64,000 nt of DNA from VRUE01 sp963703235 (GTDB taxonomy: Bacteria; Actinomycetota; Thermoleophilia; Solirubrobacterales; 70-9): positions 1,860,001 through 1,924,000 of the forward strand of contig OY969802.1 in assembly GCA_963703235.1 (NCBI GenBank). The letters run 5' to 3'. Positions within the stretch are counted from its first letter, which is position 1; every line of letters begins with the position of its first letter. Of the stretch, positions 1 to 7,970 are shown piece after piece. The position numbers and the translations under genes were made by a program. The notes beneath the pieces are model-generated. The model did not search any database. It saw only the letters and a program-made list of their open reading frames with translations, and was not told where the DNA came from.

Positions 1-510
1 GCCCCTGGACTGGAGCTGATCCGGGGTGAGATCGAGCTGGACCACCCCGGCGCCGTGCTCGACACGAGCTTCGACCGCGGCCAACCGTCGCTGGTGGTCG
101 ACCCAAAGCAGGCGATCGCCGTCCTCACCTGGCTGCGCGAGGCTCCGGGCCACGAATACCGCTTTCTCTCAAGCCTCCACGCCGCGGACTACCTTCCGGC
201 TACTCCACGCTTCGGAGTGCACTACGAGCTCCTGAACCGCGACCGAGTGGAGCGACTCAGGGTGAAGGCGATGCTGGAAGACCCGGGCGAGGACGCGCTG
301 CCCGAGATCGACTCCTGCGTAGAGCTGTTCCCGACGGCCGAGTTCCAAGAGAGGGAAGTCTTCGACTTCTTCGGGATCGTCTTCCGCGGCCACCCGAACC
401 TGACCCGGATCCTGATGCCCGAGGACTACGTCGGCTGGCCGCAGCGGCGCGACTTCCCGGTCGGCGGCGAGCCGGTCACCTTCACCTACAACGAGCGCAA
501 CTATGGCTGA
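1..510 (+). CDS. nuoC: NADH-quinone oxidoreductase subunit C (5' end outside window)
   Basis: Hydrophilic subunit of the complex I peripheral arm, helping to link the NADH-oxidising module to the quinone module. The frame is open from base 1 with no stop, so at least 169 residues are visible and the true start is probably upstream; a GTG at 55 is the first possible internal start. The C-terminal part has typical 30-kDa-subunit features: an acidic run leading to EREVFDFFGI, then NLTRILMPEDYVGWPQRRDFP, split here only by single residues from the family pattern. It overlaps nuoD by 8 bases and heads the visible part of a nuoCDEFGHIJKLMN operon; nuoA and nuoB would be expected to the left. Confidence 0.9.
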   Translation, partial: APGLELIRGEIELDHPGAVLDTSFDRGQPSLVVDPKQAIAVLTWLREAPGHEYRFLSSLHAADYLPATPRFGVHYELLNRDRVERLRVKAMLEDPGEDALPEIDSCVELFPTAEFQEREVFDFFGIVFRGHPNLTRILMPEDYVGWPQRRDFPVGGEPVTFTYNERNYG

Positions 511-1687
511 GGCGCAGCTCGACACCGAGGTGATGACGATCAACATCGGGCCGCACCACCCGGCCACGCACGGGGTGCTGCGCCTGGTCGTCGATCTCGA
601 AGGCGAGGTCGTGCGCGAGCTGAAGCCGGTGATCGGCTACGTCCACACCGGGATCGAAAAGTCCTGCGAGGACAAGAGCTACTGGAAGGTCATCCCCTTC
701 GTCGAGCGGATGGATTACGTCTCCTACTTCTTCCAGATGGAGGCCTTCTGCGGCGCGGTCGAGCGGCTGGTCGACCTGGAGATCCCGCCACGGGCCAGGT
801 ACCTGCGGACGATCTTCCTCGAGCTGAACCGGATCCACTCGCACCTGGTCTGGCTGGGTACGACGGCGCTCGATCTGGGTGCGATCTCGATGCTCTGGTA
901 CTGCTTCCGCGAGCGCGACAAGATCCTCGACCTGTTCGAGATGGCGACCGGACAGCGGATGCACACCCGCTACTTCCAGGTCGGCGGCGTGATCGAGGAC
1001 ATCCCGCTCGGCTTCGAGGCGAAGCTGCGCCAGTTCATCGCCGAGATGCCGGTCCGGGTCGGCCAGTACCAGGACCTGCTGGACCGCAACGAGGTCTTCC
1101 TCTCGCGGACCAAGAACGTGGGGATCGTGCCGCGGAAGCGGCTGCTGGAGCTGGGCGTGACCGGGCCGTTGCTGCGCGCCGCCGGCGAGCCCTGGGACCT
1201 GCGCAAGGCCTTCGACTACCTCGCCTACCCGGAGATGGACTTCAAGATCCCGGTCGGGACGGTCGGCGACAACTACGACCGCTACCGGGTGCGGGTCGCC
1301 GAGATGGTGGAGTCGGTGCGGATCGTCGAGCAGGCTCTCGACGGGCTGCCCGAGGGGCCCTTCATCGCCGACGACCGCAAGTACGTGCTGCCGCCGCGCT
1401 CGGAGCTGCCGACCTCGATGGAGTCCCTGATCCACCACTTCAAGCTGGTCACCGAGGGCTACCGGGTGGCGCCGGGCGAGGTCTACTACGCGATCGAGTC
1501 GCCGCGCGGCGAGCTGGGCTGTTTCGTCCTCGCCGACGGCTCCGCGAAGCCGGCCCGGGTCCACTACCGCGATCCGTCCTTCGTCAACCTGCAGGCCTTC
1601 CGCGATATGTCCGTGGACAGCTACGTCGCCGACATGATCGCCAGCCTGGGGATGCTCGACCCCATCCTCGGCGGGGTGGACCGGTGA
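503..1687 (+). CDS. nuoD: NADH-quinone oxidoreductase subunit D
   Basis: The 49-kDa subunit of complex I, which forms the quinone-binding pocket with NuoB at the membrane interface. The 394 residues are the usual length. The N-terminal block with NIGPHHPATHGVLRLV and the GYVHTGIEK segment is diagnostic of the family, as is the C-terminal end (SYVADMIASLGMLDPILGGVDR, quoted here only to mark a DP-x-x-GGVDR ending). The start is the ATG at 503, overlapping nuoC by 8 bases; the stop overlaps the GTG of nuoE by 4 bases, consistent with translational coupling. No abnormality is seen. Confidence 0.97.
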   Translation: MAEAQLDTEVMTINIGPHHPATHGVLRLVVDLEGEVVRELKPVIGYVHTGIEKSCEDKSYWKVIPFVERMDYVSYFFQMEAFCGAVERLVDLEIPPRARYLRTIFLELNRIHSHLVWLGTTALDLGAISMLWYCFRERDKILDLFEMATGQRMHTRYFQVGGVIEDIPLGFEAKLRQFIAEMPVRVGQYQDLLDRNEVFLSRTKNVGIVPRKRLLELGVTGPLLRAAGEPWDLRKAFDYLAYPEMDFKIPVGTVGDNYDRYRVRVAEMVESVRIVEQALDGLPEGPFIADDRKYVLPPRSELPTSMESLIHHFKLVTEGYRVAPGEVYYAIESPRGELGCFVLADGSAKPARVHYRDPSFVNLQAFRDMSVDSYVADMIASLGMLDPILGGVDR

Positions 1688-2325
1688 GCGACGGTGTGCC
1701 CAACGGCAACGGCCTGCCGGTCGACCCGGCGGTCAGCGAGGGCCGGATTCCCGACCGCTCGCCGGAGCAGGTCCCGGAGCTGCACGAGGTCGACTGCCCG
1801 CCGGAGCTGCGCGAGCGCATCGAGGAGCTGATGTCGCGCTACCCCGATCGCCACTCGGCTTCGATCCCGGCGTTGTGGGCGGTGCAGCGCCGCTACGGCT
1901 GGTGCACGCCGGAGGGGATCCGGCAGGCGGCGGCGGTGATGCGCGTTACCCCCGCCTACCTGGAGTCGGTGGCGAGCTTCTACGACCTCCTGCACACCGA
2001 GCCGGTCGGCGAGCACAAGGTCCACGTCTGCACCAACATCAGCTGCTGGATGCGGGGCGGCGACGAGCTGCTCGACGCGTTCGTGGCCGCGGCGGAGGGT
2101 GAGGACGTGTTCGTGACCGGCTTCGAGTGCCTCGGGGCCTGCGACATAGCTCCGATGGCCTCGATCGACGAGCGCTACTTCGGGCCGCTGGGGGCCGACG
2201 AAGCTGCGACCGCGATCGAGCAGCTGCTCGCCGGCGAGGACGTGCTGCCCGAGAAGGCCTTGGAGAAGCGGCCGCTGGCGGCTGACGTGGGGCGGGCGGG
2301 CGGGAACGGCGGGCGGGATGCCTGA
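1684..2325 (+). CDS. nuoE: NADH-quinone oxidoreductase subunit E (24 kDa, 2Fe-2S)
   Basis: Subunit of the NADH dehydrogenase module carrying the [2Fe-2S] cluster N1a. The four ligand cysteines are visible at residues 116, 121, 149 and 153 (CTNISC and CLGAC), with the family spacing of four and three residues. At 213 residues it is longer than many NuoE proteins: there are about 35 residues of polar, proline-rich N-terminus before the thioredoxin-like fold and a Gly/Arg-rich tail. It starts at a GTG overlapping nuoD by 4 bases and overlaps nuoF by 8 bases. Confidence 0.96.
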   Translation: MSDGVPNGNGLPVDPAVSEGRIPDRSPEQVPELHEVDCPPELRERIEELMSRYPDRHSASIPALWAVQRRYGWCTPEGIRQAAAVMRVTPAYLESVASFYDLLHTEPVGEHKVHVCTNISCWMRGGDELLDAFVAAAEGEDVFVTGFECLGACDIAPMASIDERYFGPLGADEAATAIEQLLAGEDVLPEKALEKRPLAADVGRAGGNGGRDA

Positions 2326-3631
2326 GACGCGCGTTCTGCTCGAGCACGCCGAGGACCCGGCGCTGCGCACTCTCGCCGGCTACAAGAGCCGCGGCGGCTA
2401 CGCGACCCTGGAGCGGGCCTACCGCGAGCTGGAGGCCGACGAGATCCTCAAGGAGCTCGAAGAGTCCGGGCTGCGGGGACGCGGCGGCGCCGGCTTCTCG
2501 ATGGGCAAAAAGGCCTCCTTCCTGCCGCGCGGCGAGATGGCCAAGTACCTCTGCTGCAACGCCGACGAGTCCGAGCCCGGCGCCTTCAAGGACCGCGAGC
2601 TGATGCAGCGCAACCCACACCAGCTGATCGAGGGGATCGCGATCGCCGCGATCGCCGCCGACGCCGGCCACGCCTTCATCTTCATCCGCGGCGAGTACGA
2701 CTTGCAGGCCGACGTCCTCGAGGCCGCCGTCGCCGAAGCCTACGAGGCGGGCTACCTGGGTCAGGACATCCTCGGCTCCCACCGCGACCTGGAGCTGGTC
2801 GTCCACCGCGGCGCCGGCGCCTACATCTGCGGCGAGGAGACGGCGCTGCTCGACGCGCTCGAGGGCAAGCGCGGCAACCCGCGCCTGAAGCCGCCCTTCC
2901 CGGCCGTGCAGGGGCTCTACGGCGGGCCGACCCTGATCAACAACGTCGAGACGCTCTCCAACGTGCCGCGGATCGTCGCCAACGGCGCCGAGTGGTTCCG
3001 CGGCTTCGGCACCGAGCAGTCGCCGGGGACCAAGGTCGTCTCGGTCTCCGGCTGCGTGCGGCGACCGGGCAACTACGAGGTCGAGCTGGGGGTGCCGACG
3101 CGGGAGTTGATCTACGACCTCGCCGGCGGTCCGCTCGAGGGCCGCGAGGTGAAGGCCTTCTATCCCGGCGGCTCCTCCTCCCCCGTTCTCACCGCCGAGG
3201 AGGGGCTCGACCTGCCCTACAGCTTCGAGGCGATGGCCGAGGCCGGCTCGATGCTCGGCTCGGGCTCGATCATCGTCGCCGACGACAGGGTCTCGATCCC
3301 GCACATGGCGCTGCGCACGGCGCGCTTCTACCACCACGAGTCCTGCGGCAAGTGCACCCCCTGCCGCGAGGGGACGAACTGGACGGTGAAGATGCTGGAA
3401 CGGGTGGTGCGCGGGGAGGCGACGCCGATGGACCTCGACATCGTCGCCTCGGTGCAGGAGAACATCATCGGCCACTGCCTCTGCGTCCTCGGCGACTCGA
3501 TGGCGATGCCGGTAGGGGCAATGGTGCGCAAGTTCCGCGAGGAGTTCGAGGACACGATCGCCGTCGCCTCCGACGAGAGCCGGCTCGCCGCCGTCCAAGG
3601 CGTGCCCGAGACCCTGGGGGCGGCGACGTGA
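2318..3631 (+). CDS. nuoF: NADH-quinone oxidoreductase subunit F (51 kDa, NADH/FMN/4Fe-4S)
   Basis: Catalytic subunit that binds NADH and FMN and passes electrons to cluster N3. The glycine-rich FMN/NADH segment GRGGAGFSMGKK lies near residue 55. The 4Fe-4S ligands SCGKCTPC are at C343, C346 and C349, with the fourth cysteine near residue 389 in the GHCLCVLGD segment. Length (437) is normal for the family. The start is the ATG at 2318 inside the nuoE 3' end. The stop TGA overlaps the GTG start of nuoG. Confidence 0.97.
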   Translation: MPETRVLLEHAEDPALRTLAGYKSRGGYATLERAYRELEADEILKELEESGLRGRGGAGFSMGKKASFLPRGEMAKYLCCNADESEPGAFKDRELMQRNPHQLIEGIAIAAIAADAGHAFIFIRGEYDLQADVLEAAVAEAYEAGYLGQDILGSHRDLELVVHRGAGAYICGEETALLDALEGKRGNPRLKPPFPAVQGLYGGPTLINNVETLSNVPRIVANGAEWFRGFGTEQSPGTKVVSVSGCVRRPGNYEVELGVPTRELIYDLAGGPLEGREVKAFYPGGSSSPVLTAEEGLDLPYSFEAMAEAGSMLGSGSIIVADDRVSIPHMALRTARFYHHESCGKCTPCREGTNWTVKMLERVVRGEATPMDLDIVASVQENIIGHCLCVLGDSMAMPVGAMVRKFREEFEDTIAVASDESRLAAVQGVPETLGAAT

Positions 3632-6375
3632 GCGGCCGCGAGGTGACGCTGATTGTCGACGGCCGCGAGGTGAGCGCGACCGAGGGCGAGATGCTGCACG
3701 ACGCCGCCACCCGAGGCGACGTCGAGATCCCAGTCTTCTGTTACGAGCCGAAGCTGGGCGACCCGGTCGGCGCCTGCCGCATGTGCCTGGTCGAGATCGA
3801 GGGGATCCCGAAACTGCAGACCTCCTGCTCGACGCCGGTCCGCGACGGGATGGTCGTCCACACCCGGACCGAGCAGGTGAAAGAGGCGCAGAGCGCCGTG
3901 GTCGAGTTCCTGCTCGTCAACCACCCGCTCGACTGCCCCGTCTGCGACAAAGGCGGCGAATGCCCGCTGCAGGACATCACGATGGGCTGGGGGCCGGGCA
4001 AGACGCGCTTCACCGACCCCAAGCGCCACTTCGAGAAGCCGCTGCCGCTGAGCCCGTTGGTCGCGATCGACCGCGAGCGCTGCATCCTCTGCTACCGCTG
4101 CGTCCGCTTCAGCCAGGAGGTCAGTGAGGATTCGCAGCTGCAGCTGCTGGAGCGCGGCGACCGCACCTTCGTCGGCACCTTCGACGAGCGGCCCTACGTG
4201 GCGCCCTTCCACGGCAACATCACCGACCTCTGCCCGGTCGGGGCGCTGACCAGCTACACCTACCGCTTCCGCGCCCGCCCCTGGGACATCGAGGAAGCGG
4301 GCTCGGTCTGCACGCTCTGCCCCAGCCAGTGCAACGTCAGCTTCACCGTGCGCGACGAGAAGGTGGTGCGGACGGTCGCCCGCGACAACGCGGAGGTCGA
4401 CGACGGCTGGCTCTGCGACCGCGGCCGCTACGGGTTCGAGATGTTCGCCGCCGAGGAGCGGGTGCGGGCGCCGCGGCTGCGCGGCGGCGAGGAGCCGGGC
4501 TGGGAGGCGGCGATCGAGAAGGCTGCCGCGGGCCTGCGCGCCAACGCATCCGGGGTTGACCACACTGGAGGGGGGTCAATCTCCGATGCGTCGAGCGGGG
4601 TCGCCGCGATCGTCGGCGACGCCTCCAATGAGGAGGGCTACCTGGTCCAGAGAATCCTGCGCGAGGCGCTCGGCTCTCCCCACGTCGAGTCGCGCACTGC
4701 CGGCGGCCCGTCGCGGAACACCCTGCTGCACCTTTCCCAGCCGCGGCTCTCGGCCAGGATGCGCGACATCGACGACGCCGACGCGATCCTCCTCGTCGGC
4801 ACCGACCCTCTGCACAGCTCGCCGATCCTCGACCTGCGGATCCGCAAGGCGATGCGACGCAACGGCGCGAAGCTGGTCCTGGCCACCGACCGCCCGACCG
4901 CGCTCGACGGTGGCGCCGAGGTGGCGGCGCGCTACGCGCCCGGTGGCGCGACAGGGTTCTTGTCCGAGCTGGCCGCTGCGCTCACCGCAGACGCGGCCGA
5001 CGCCGGTATCCCCTCCTCACTCGCAACTCGTCGCAGTGACGGTGGAGGGCTGTCGCCCGAGGCTTTCGGCTCCTCCCGCGCAAAACGTTCGGAGGGGATA
5101 CCGGCGTCGGCCGAGGTCGCCGAGGTGCTGGGTGGCGCCGGGCGGGTTGTGGTCGTCTGGGGGGAGCGGGTCGGGCGCGAGGGCGAGGGGGCACTGCGCG
5201 CCTTGCTCGACGTGGCACACGCGCTGGGCTTGGCTGACAAGGAGGGCGCCGGCCTGCTGGAGGTGCCCGAGCTGACCAATGCCCGCGGCCTGCGCGAGGT
5301 CGGCTGCCTCCCCGACGCCGGCCCGGGCCTTGGCGAGGCGAGGTCTACGTTGAGCCCCTCACAGGGGCCAAATGCAGACCTCACCGGCAAGTCGTCCGAG
5401 GAGATCCGCGCGGCGCTGGAGTCGGGTGAGCTGAAGTCGGTCGTGCTCTTCGGCGTCGACCCGCTGCGGGACTTCCCCGACTCCCTCGCCTGGGCCCGCG
5501 CCCTGGCAGCGGCCAAGCACGTGATCTGCTTCTCGATGTTCGAGACCCTGACCACGGCCGCCGCCGACGTCGTCTTCCCCCTCGAGACCCACGCCGAGAA
5601 AGACGGCACGGTTACCCACCCGGATGGCCGCCTCCAACGAGTCCGCCCCTCGGCCTCGCGCCCCGGCGACATCCGCCCGAACTGGGGCGTGCTGGCCGAG
5701 CTTTCACTTGCACTCGGCCACGACACTGGAGTCGTCTCCCAGCCCTCGGCCCTGGCGGCGCTTACCGAAGCTGTGCCGTTCTACGCGGGCATCGACGACG
5801 CAGCAATCGGCGGCCGCGGCATCCGCTGGCAAGACCGCGACGCCGCCAGCTCATTCCCTGCCGCTGAGCCAGCAGACACCGCCTCATCCCTCCCCACTCC
5901 CACGAACGGCCCGAAGGACGGCGACGACGCCGGTGTCCCCTCCGAACGTTTTGCGCGGGAGGAGCTGGAAGCTTCGGGCGACAGCCCTCTACCGTCACTT
6001 CGACGAGTTGCGAGTGAGGAGGGGATACCGGCGTCGTCCCTGACCCTCGGCACGTACCGCGACCTGTGGGCGGGGCCGATCACGGAGTTGAACCCCCCGC
6101 TGAAGTTCCTGCAGCCGCAGCAACGGATCGAGCTATCGCTTGCCGACGCCGAACACCTCGGCCTGAAGAACGGCGAGCAAGTCGAAGTTGCTCAGAACGG
6201 AACCACCGTGTTGGCCCGAGTCGCGATCAAGGAACGGGTTCAGGAGGGTGTCTGCTTCCTGATCGAGGGGACCGCCGAGGACAATGCCAACGGCTTGCTG
6301 AACGGCGGGCCGGTGAGCGTTGAGATCGCCAAGGTGCCAGCCGCAGCTCCGGCGACCAGCGAGGAACCAGCGTGA
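3628..6375 (+). CDS. nuoG: NADH-quinone oxidoreductase subunit G with in-frame palindromic inserts
   Basis: Large iron-sulfur subunit of the NADH module (915 residues from the GTG at 3628, which overlaps the nuoF stop). All cluster ligands are present: 2Fe-2S at C38/C50/C53/C67, the His-plus-three-Cys cluster at H99/C103/C106/C112, a 4Fe-4S at C152/C155/C158/C202, and the N7-type set C228/C231/C235/C263. The C-terminal half is the molybdopterin-oxidoreductase-like domain, which is not catalytic in complex I. That half carries four palindromic DNA elements read through in frame, at about residues 306-321, 456-495, 571-585 and 765-804, all low-complexity Ser/Arg/Glu/Gly protein. I infer they sit in surface loops of a tolerant domain. 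A longer in-frame extension into nuoF is not needed. Confidence 0.95.
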   Translation: MSGREVTLIVDGREVSATEGEMLHDAATRGDVEIPVFCYEPKLGDPVGACRMCLVEIEGIPKLQTSCSTPVRDGMVVHTRTEQVKEAQSAVVEFLLVNHPLDCPVCDKGGECPLQDITMGWGPGKTRFTDPKRHFEKPLPLSPLVAIDRERCILCYRCVRFSQEVSEDSQLQLLERGDRTFVGTFDERPYVAPFHGNITDLCPVGALTSYTYRFRARPWDIEEAGSVCTLCPSQCNVSFTVRDEKVVRTVARDNAEVDDGWLCDRGRYGFEMFAAEERVRAPRLRGGEEPGWEAAIEKAAAGLRANASGVDHTGGGSISDASSGVAAIVGDASNEEGYLVQRILREALGSPHVESRTAGGPSRNTLLHLSQPRLSARMRDIDDADAILLVGTDPLHSSPILDLRIRKAMRRNGAKLVLATDRPTALDGGAEVAARYAPGGATGFLSELAAALTADAADAGIPSSLATRRSDGGGLSPEAFGSSRAKRSEGIPASAEVAEVLGGAGRVVVVWGERVGREGEGALRALLDVAHALGLADKEGAGLLEVPELTNARGLREVGCLPDAGPGLGEARSTLSPSQGPNADLTGKSSEEIRAALESGELKSVVLFGVDPLRDFPDSLAWARALAAAKHVICFSMFETLTTAAADVVFPLETHAEKDGTVTHPDGRLQRVRPSASRPGDIRPNWGVLAELSLALGHDTGVVSQPSALAALTEAVPFYAGIDDAAIGGRGIRWQDRDAASSFPAAEPADTASSLPTPTNGPKDGDDAGVPSERFAREELEASGDSPLPSLRRVASEEGIPASSLTLGTYRDLWAGPITELNPPLKFLQPQQRIELSLADAEHLGLKNGEQVEVAQNGTTVLARVAIKERVQEGVCFLIEGTAEDNANGLLNGGPVSVEIAKVPAAAPATSEEPA
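4545..4590. repeat. Short palindromic element F1, in frame inside nuoG
   Basis: Imperfect 46-bp palindrome with ends CGCATCCGGGGTTGACC and GGTCAATCTCCGATGCG. Its reverse complement aligns along most of its length with a second copy at 59231-59280, including the ACCCCCC-T-CAG-TGTGGT centre, so this is a repeat family and not a chance hairpin. It is translated as part of a Gly/Ser-rich stretch joining conserved NuoG segments. Confidence 0.75.
4994..5113. repeat. Palindromic element A1 (about 120 bp), in frame inside nuoG
   Basis: Terminal inverted repeats of about 23 bp: the left end runs CGGCCGACGCCGGTATCCCC and the right end is its reverse complement. The interior is nearly identical to elements A2 and A3 but in the opposite orientation. 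It is translated as a Ser/Arg/Gly-rich segment (GIPSSLATRRSDGG then SSRAKRSEGIPAS). The length is a multiple of three and no stop arises in the nuoG frame. Confidence 0.88.
5340..5382. repeat. Short palindrome H, in frame inside nuoG
   Basis: 43-bp palindrome with arms GAGGTCTACGTTGAGCCCCT and its near reverse complement (16 of 20 positions pair). It encodes part of a Ser/Pro-rich linker. No second copy was noticed in this window, so family membership is unproven. Confidence 0.55.
5923..6038. repeat. Palindromic element A2 (about 116 bp), in frame inside nuoG
   Basis: Inverted copy of A1, about 0.8 kb downstream in the same gene. The left end is GACGACGCCGGTGTCCCCTC and the right end GGGGATACCGGCGTCGTC. 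It is translated as VPSERFAREE, SGDS, RRVASEEGIPAS. The same amino-acid pattern recurs in nuoJ from A3, meaning both copies are read in the same frame of the element. Confidence 0.88.
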
Positions 6376-7370
6376 TCCCCGTCGCCGACACCACCTTCGT
6401 CGAAGCGACCTGGATCATGGTCGTCAAGTCGCTGCTGATCTTCGGCGTGATCTTCGCGATCCTGCCGCTGATGACCGTCCTGGAGCGGAAGCTGATCGGC
6501 CGCTTCCAACACCGCTACGGGCCCAACCGGGTGGGGCCGTTCGGGATCCTGCAACCGCTTGCCGACGTCGGCAAGCTGCTCAGCAAGGAGTCCTTCCGCC
6601 CCGCCAACGCGATCCCGACCCTGTTCGTGCTGGGGCCGCTGCTGCCCGTCCTCTCCGGCGTCCTGGCGCTGGCGATCATCCCCTGGGGCGACGTCCAGGA
6701 CGGCGTCGGCCTCTACGGGATCGACGTCCCGATCGGCATCCTCTACTTCTTCGCGGTCGGCTCGATCGCCTTCTACGGGGTGCTGCTGGGCGGCTGGGCC
6801 TCGGGCTCCAAATACAGCCTGCTGGGCGCGATGCGCGGCGCCGCGCAGCTGATCTCCTATGAGGTGGCGATGGGCCTGGCGCTGCTCGGCGCGATCATGA
6901 TGGGCGGCTCGCTGTCGCTGGTCGACCTCGTCCACGCCCAGGGCGAGATGTGGTTCGTGGTGCCGCAGTTCGTCGGCTTCCTGATCTTCATGCTGGCCGG
7001 CTTCGCGGAGACGAACCGGACCCCGTTCGACATGCCCGAGGCCGACGCGGAACTGGTGCAGGGCTTCATGACCGAGTACGGCGGCATGCGCTTCGGCAGC
7101 TTCCTGCTGGTCGAATACATGGAGATCCTGGTCGTCGCGGGGATCGCGGCGGCGGTCTTCCTCGGCGGCTGGATGGGTCCCGGCCCGGGCTTCCTCGACC
7201 CGGTCTGGATGCTGGCCAAGATGCTCGGCCTGGTGCTGGTCTTCATCTGGGTGCGGGCGACGCTGCCGCGGCTGCGCTACGACCAGCTGATGAGCCTCGG
7301 CTGGAAGGTGCTGCTGCCGCTGGCGACCCTGAACGTGCTGGTGACCGCGGTGCTGGTGGTGGTCACCTGA
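6372..7370 (+). CDS. nuoH: NADH-quinone oxidoreductase subunit H
   Basis: Membrane subunit that forms the quinone channel entrance and links the peripheral arm to the proton-pumping arm. The 332 residues form about eight hydrophobic helices. Family landmarks are visible: the ERK-x-IGRFQHRYGPNRVGPFG loop region near the N-terminus (residues about 37-57), the acidic cytoplasmic loop ETNRTPFDMPEADAELV, and GFMTEYGGMRF, which are quinone-site segments. It starts at a GTG overlapping the nuoG stop. A palindrome lies between its stop and nuoI. Confidence 0.97.
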   Translation: MIPVADTTFVEATWIMVVKSLLIFGVIFAILPLMTVLERKLIGRFQHRYGPNRVGPFGILQPLADVGKLLSKESFRPANAIPTLFVLGPLLPVLSGVLALAIIPWGDVQDGVGLYGIDVPIGILYFFAVGSIAFYGVLLGGWASGSKYSLLGAMRGAAQLISYEVAMGLALLGAIMMGGSLSLVDLVHAQGEMWFVVPQFVGFLIFMLAGFAETNRTPFDMPEADAELVQGFMTEYGGMRFGSFLLVEYMEILVVAGIAAAVFLGGWMGPGPGFLDPVWMLAKMLGLVLVFIWVRATLPRLRYDQLMSLGWKVLLPLATLNVLVTAVLVVVT

Positions 7371-7372
7371 TG

Positions 7373-7417
7373 GGTGTGGCGACTTATCCGTCATATACAC
7401 CGATAACTCGCCACACC
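7373..7417. repeat. Palindrome E1 between nuoH and nuoI
   Basis: 45-bp near-perfect palindrome, arms GGTGTGGCGACTTATC and its reverse complement with one mismatch, with a CATATAC centre. It begins 2 bases after the nuoH stop and ends just before the nuoI ribosome-binding site (GGAGG, 7418-7422). It shares the GTGGCGACTT arm with E2 at 33756. Confidence 0.8.
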
Positions 7418-7427
7418 GGAGGCGACC

Positions 7428-7970
7428 GTGGCTGAATTCCCCTATCTGAAAGACCAGGATGTGGTCGAGGTCCAGCGGGGGCCGGAGCCGGGCGGAGTCG
7501 GCGGCGCCTACCGCGCCTTCGGCGAGACGCTGCGCGGGTTGAAGACGACGATGGCGCGGCTGATCGAGGGGCCGCTGACGATTCAGTACCCGGAGGAGAA
7601 GACGCCGGTCTACCCGCGCTTCCGCGGCCGCCACAAACTCCACAAGTTCGAGGACACCGGCCTCGAGAAGTGCGTCGGCTGCTCGCTCTGCGCCGCCGCC
7701 TGCCCGGCCGACTGCATTCGCGTCGTCGCCGCCGAGAACGTGCCCGGCGAGCGGGTCTCGGCCGGCGAGCGCTATGCCGCCGTCTACGAGATCAACCTCT
7801 CGCGCTGCATCTTCTGCGGCTACTGCGAGATCGCCTGTCCCTTCGACGCGATCACGATGGGCCACGACTACGAGATGGCCGAGTACGACCGCGAGAACCT
7901 GATCTTCACCAAGGAGATGCTGCTCGCCGAGTCGATCGAGCGGACGCCGCTGCGGAGCGAGGGCGAGTAG
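7428..7970 (+). CDS. nuoI: NADH-quinone oxidoreductase subunit I (2 x 4Fe-4S)
   Basis: Ferredoxin-like subunit carrying clusters N6a and N6b on the path to quinone. The two ligand sets are C82/C85/C88/C92 (CVGCSLCAAACP) and C127/C130/C133/C137 (CIFCGYCEIACP). The chain is 180 residues. The GTG start at 7428 is supported by a good GGAGG seven bases upstream. Its TAG stop shares its final G with the GTG start of nuoJ. It is the only gene of the operon not directly overlapped by its upstream neighbour, because a hairpin lies between. Confidence 0.97.
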   Translation: MAEFPYLKDQDVVEVQRGPEPGGVGGAYRAFGETLRGLKTTMARLIEGPLTIQYPEEKTPVYPRFRGRHKLHKFEDTGLEKCVGCSLCAAACPADCIRVVAAENVPGERVSAGERYAAVYEINLSRCIFCGYCEIACPFDAITMGHDYEMAEYDRENLIFTKEMLLAESIERTPLRSEGE

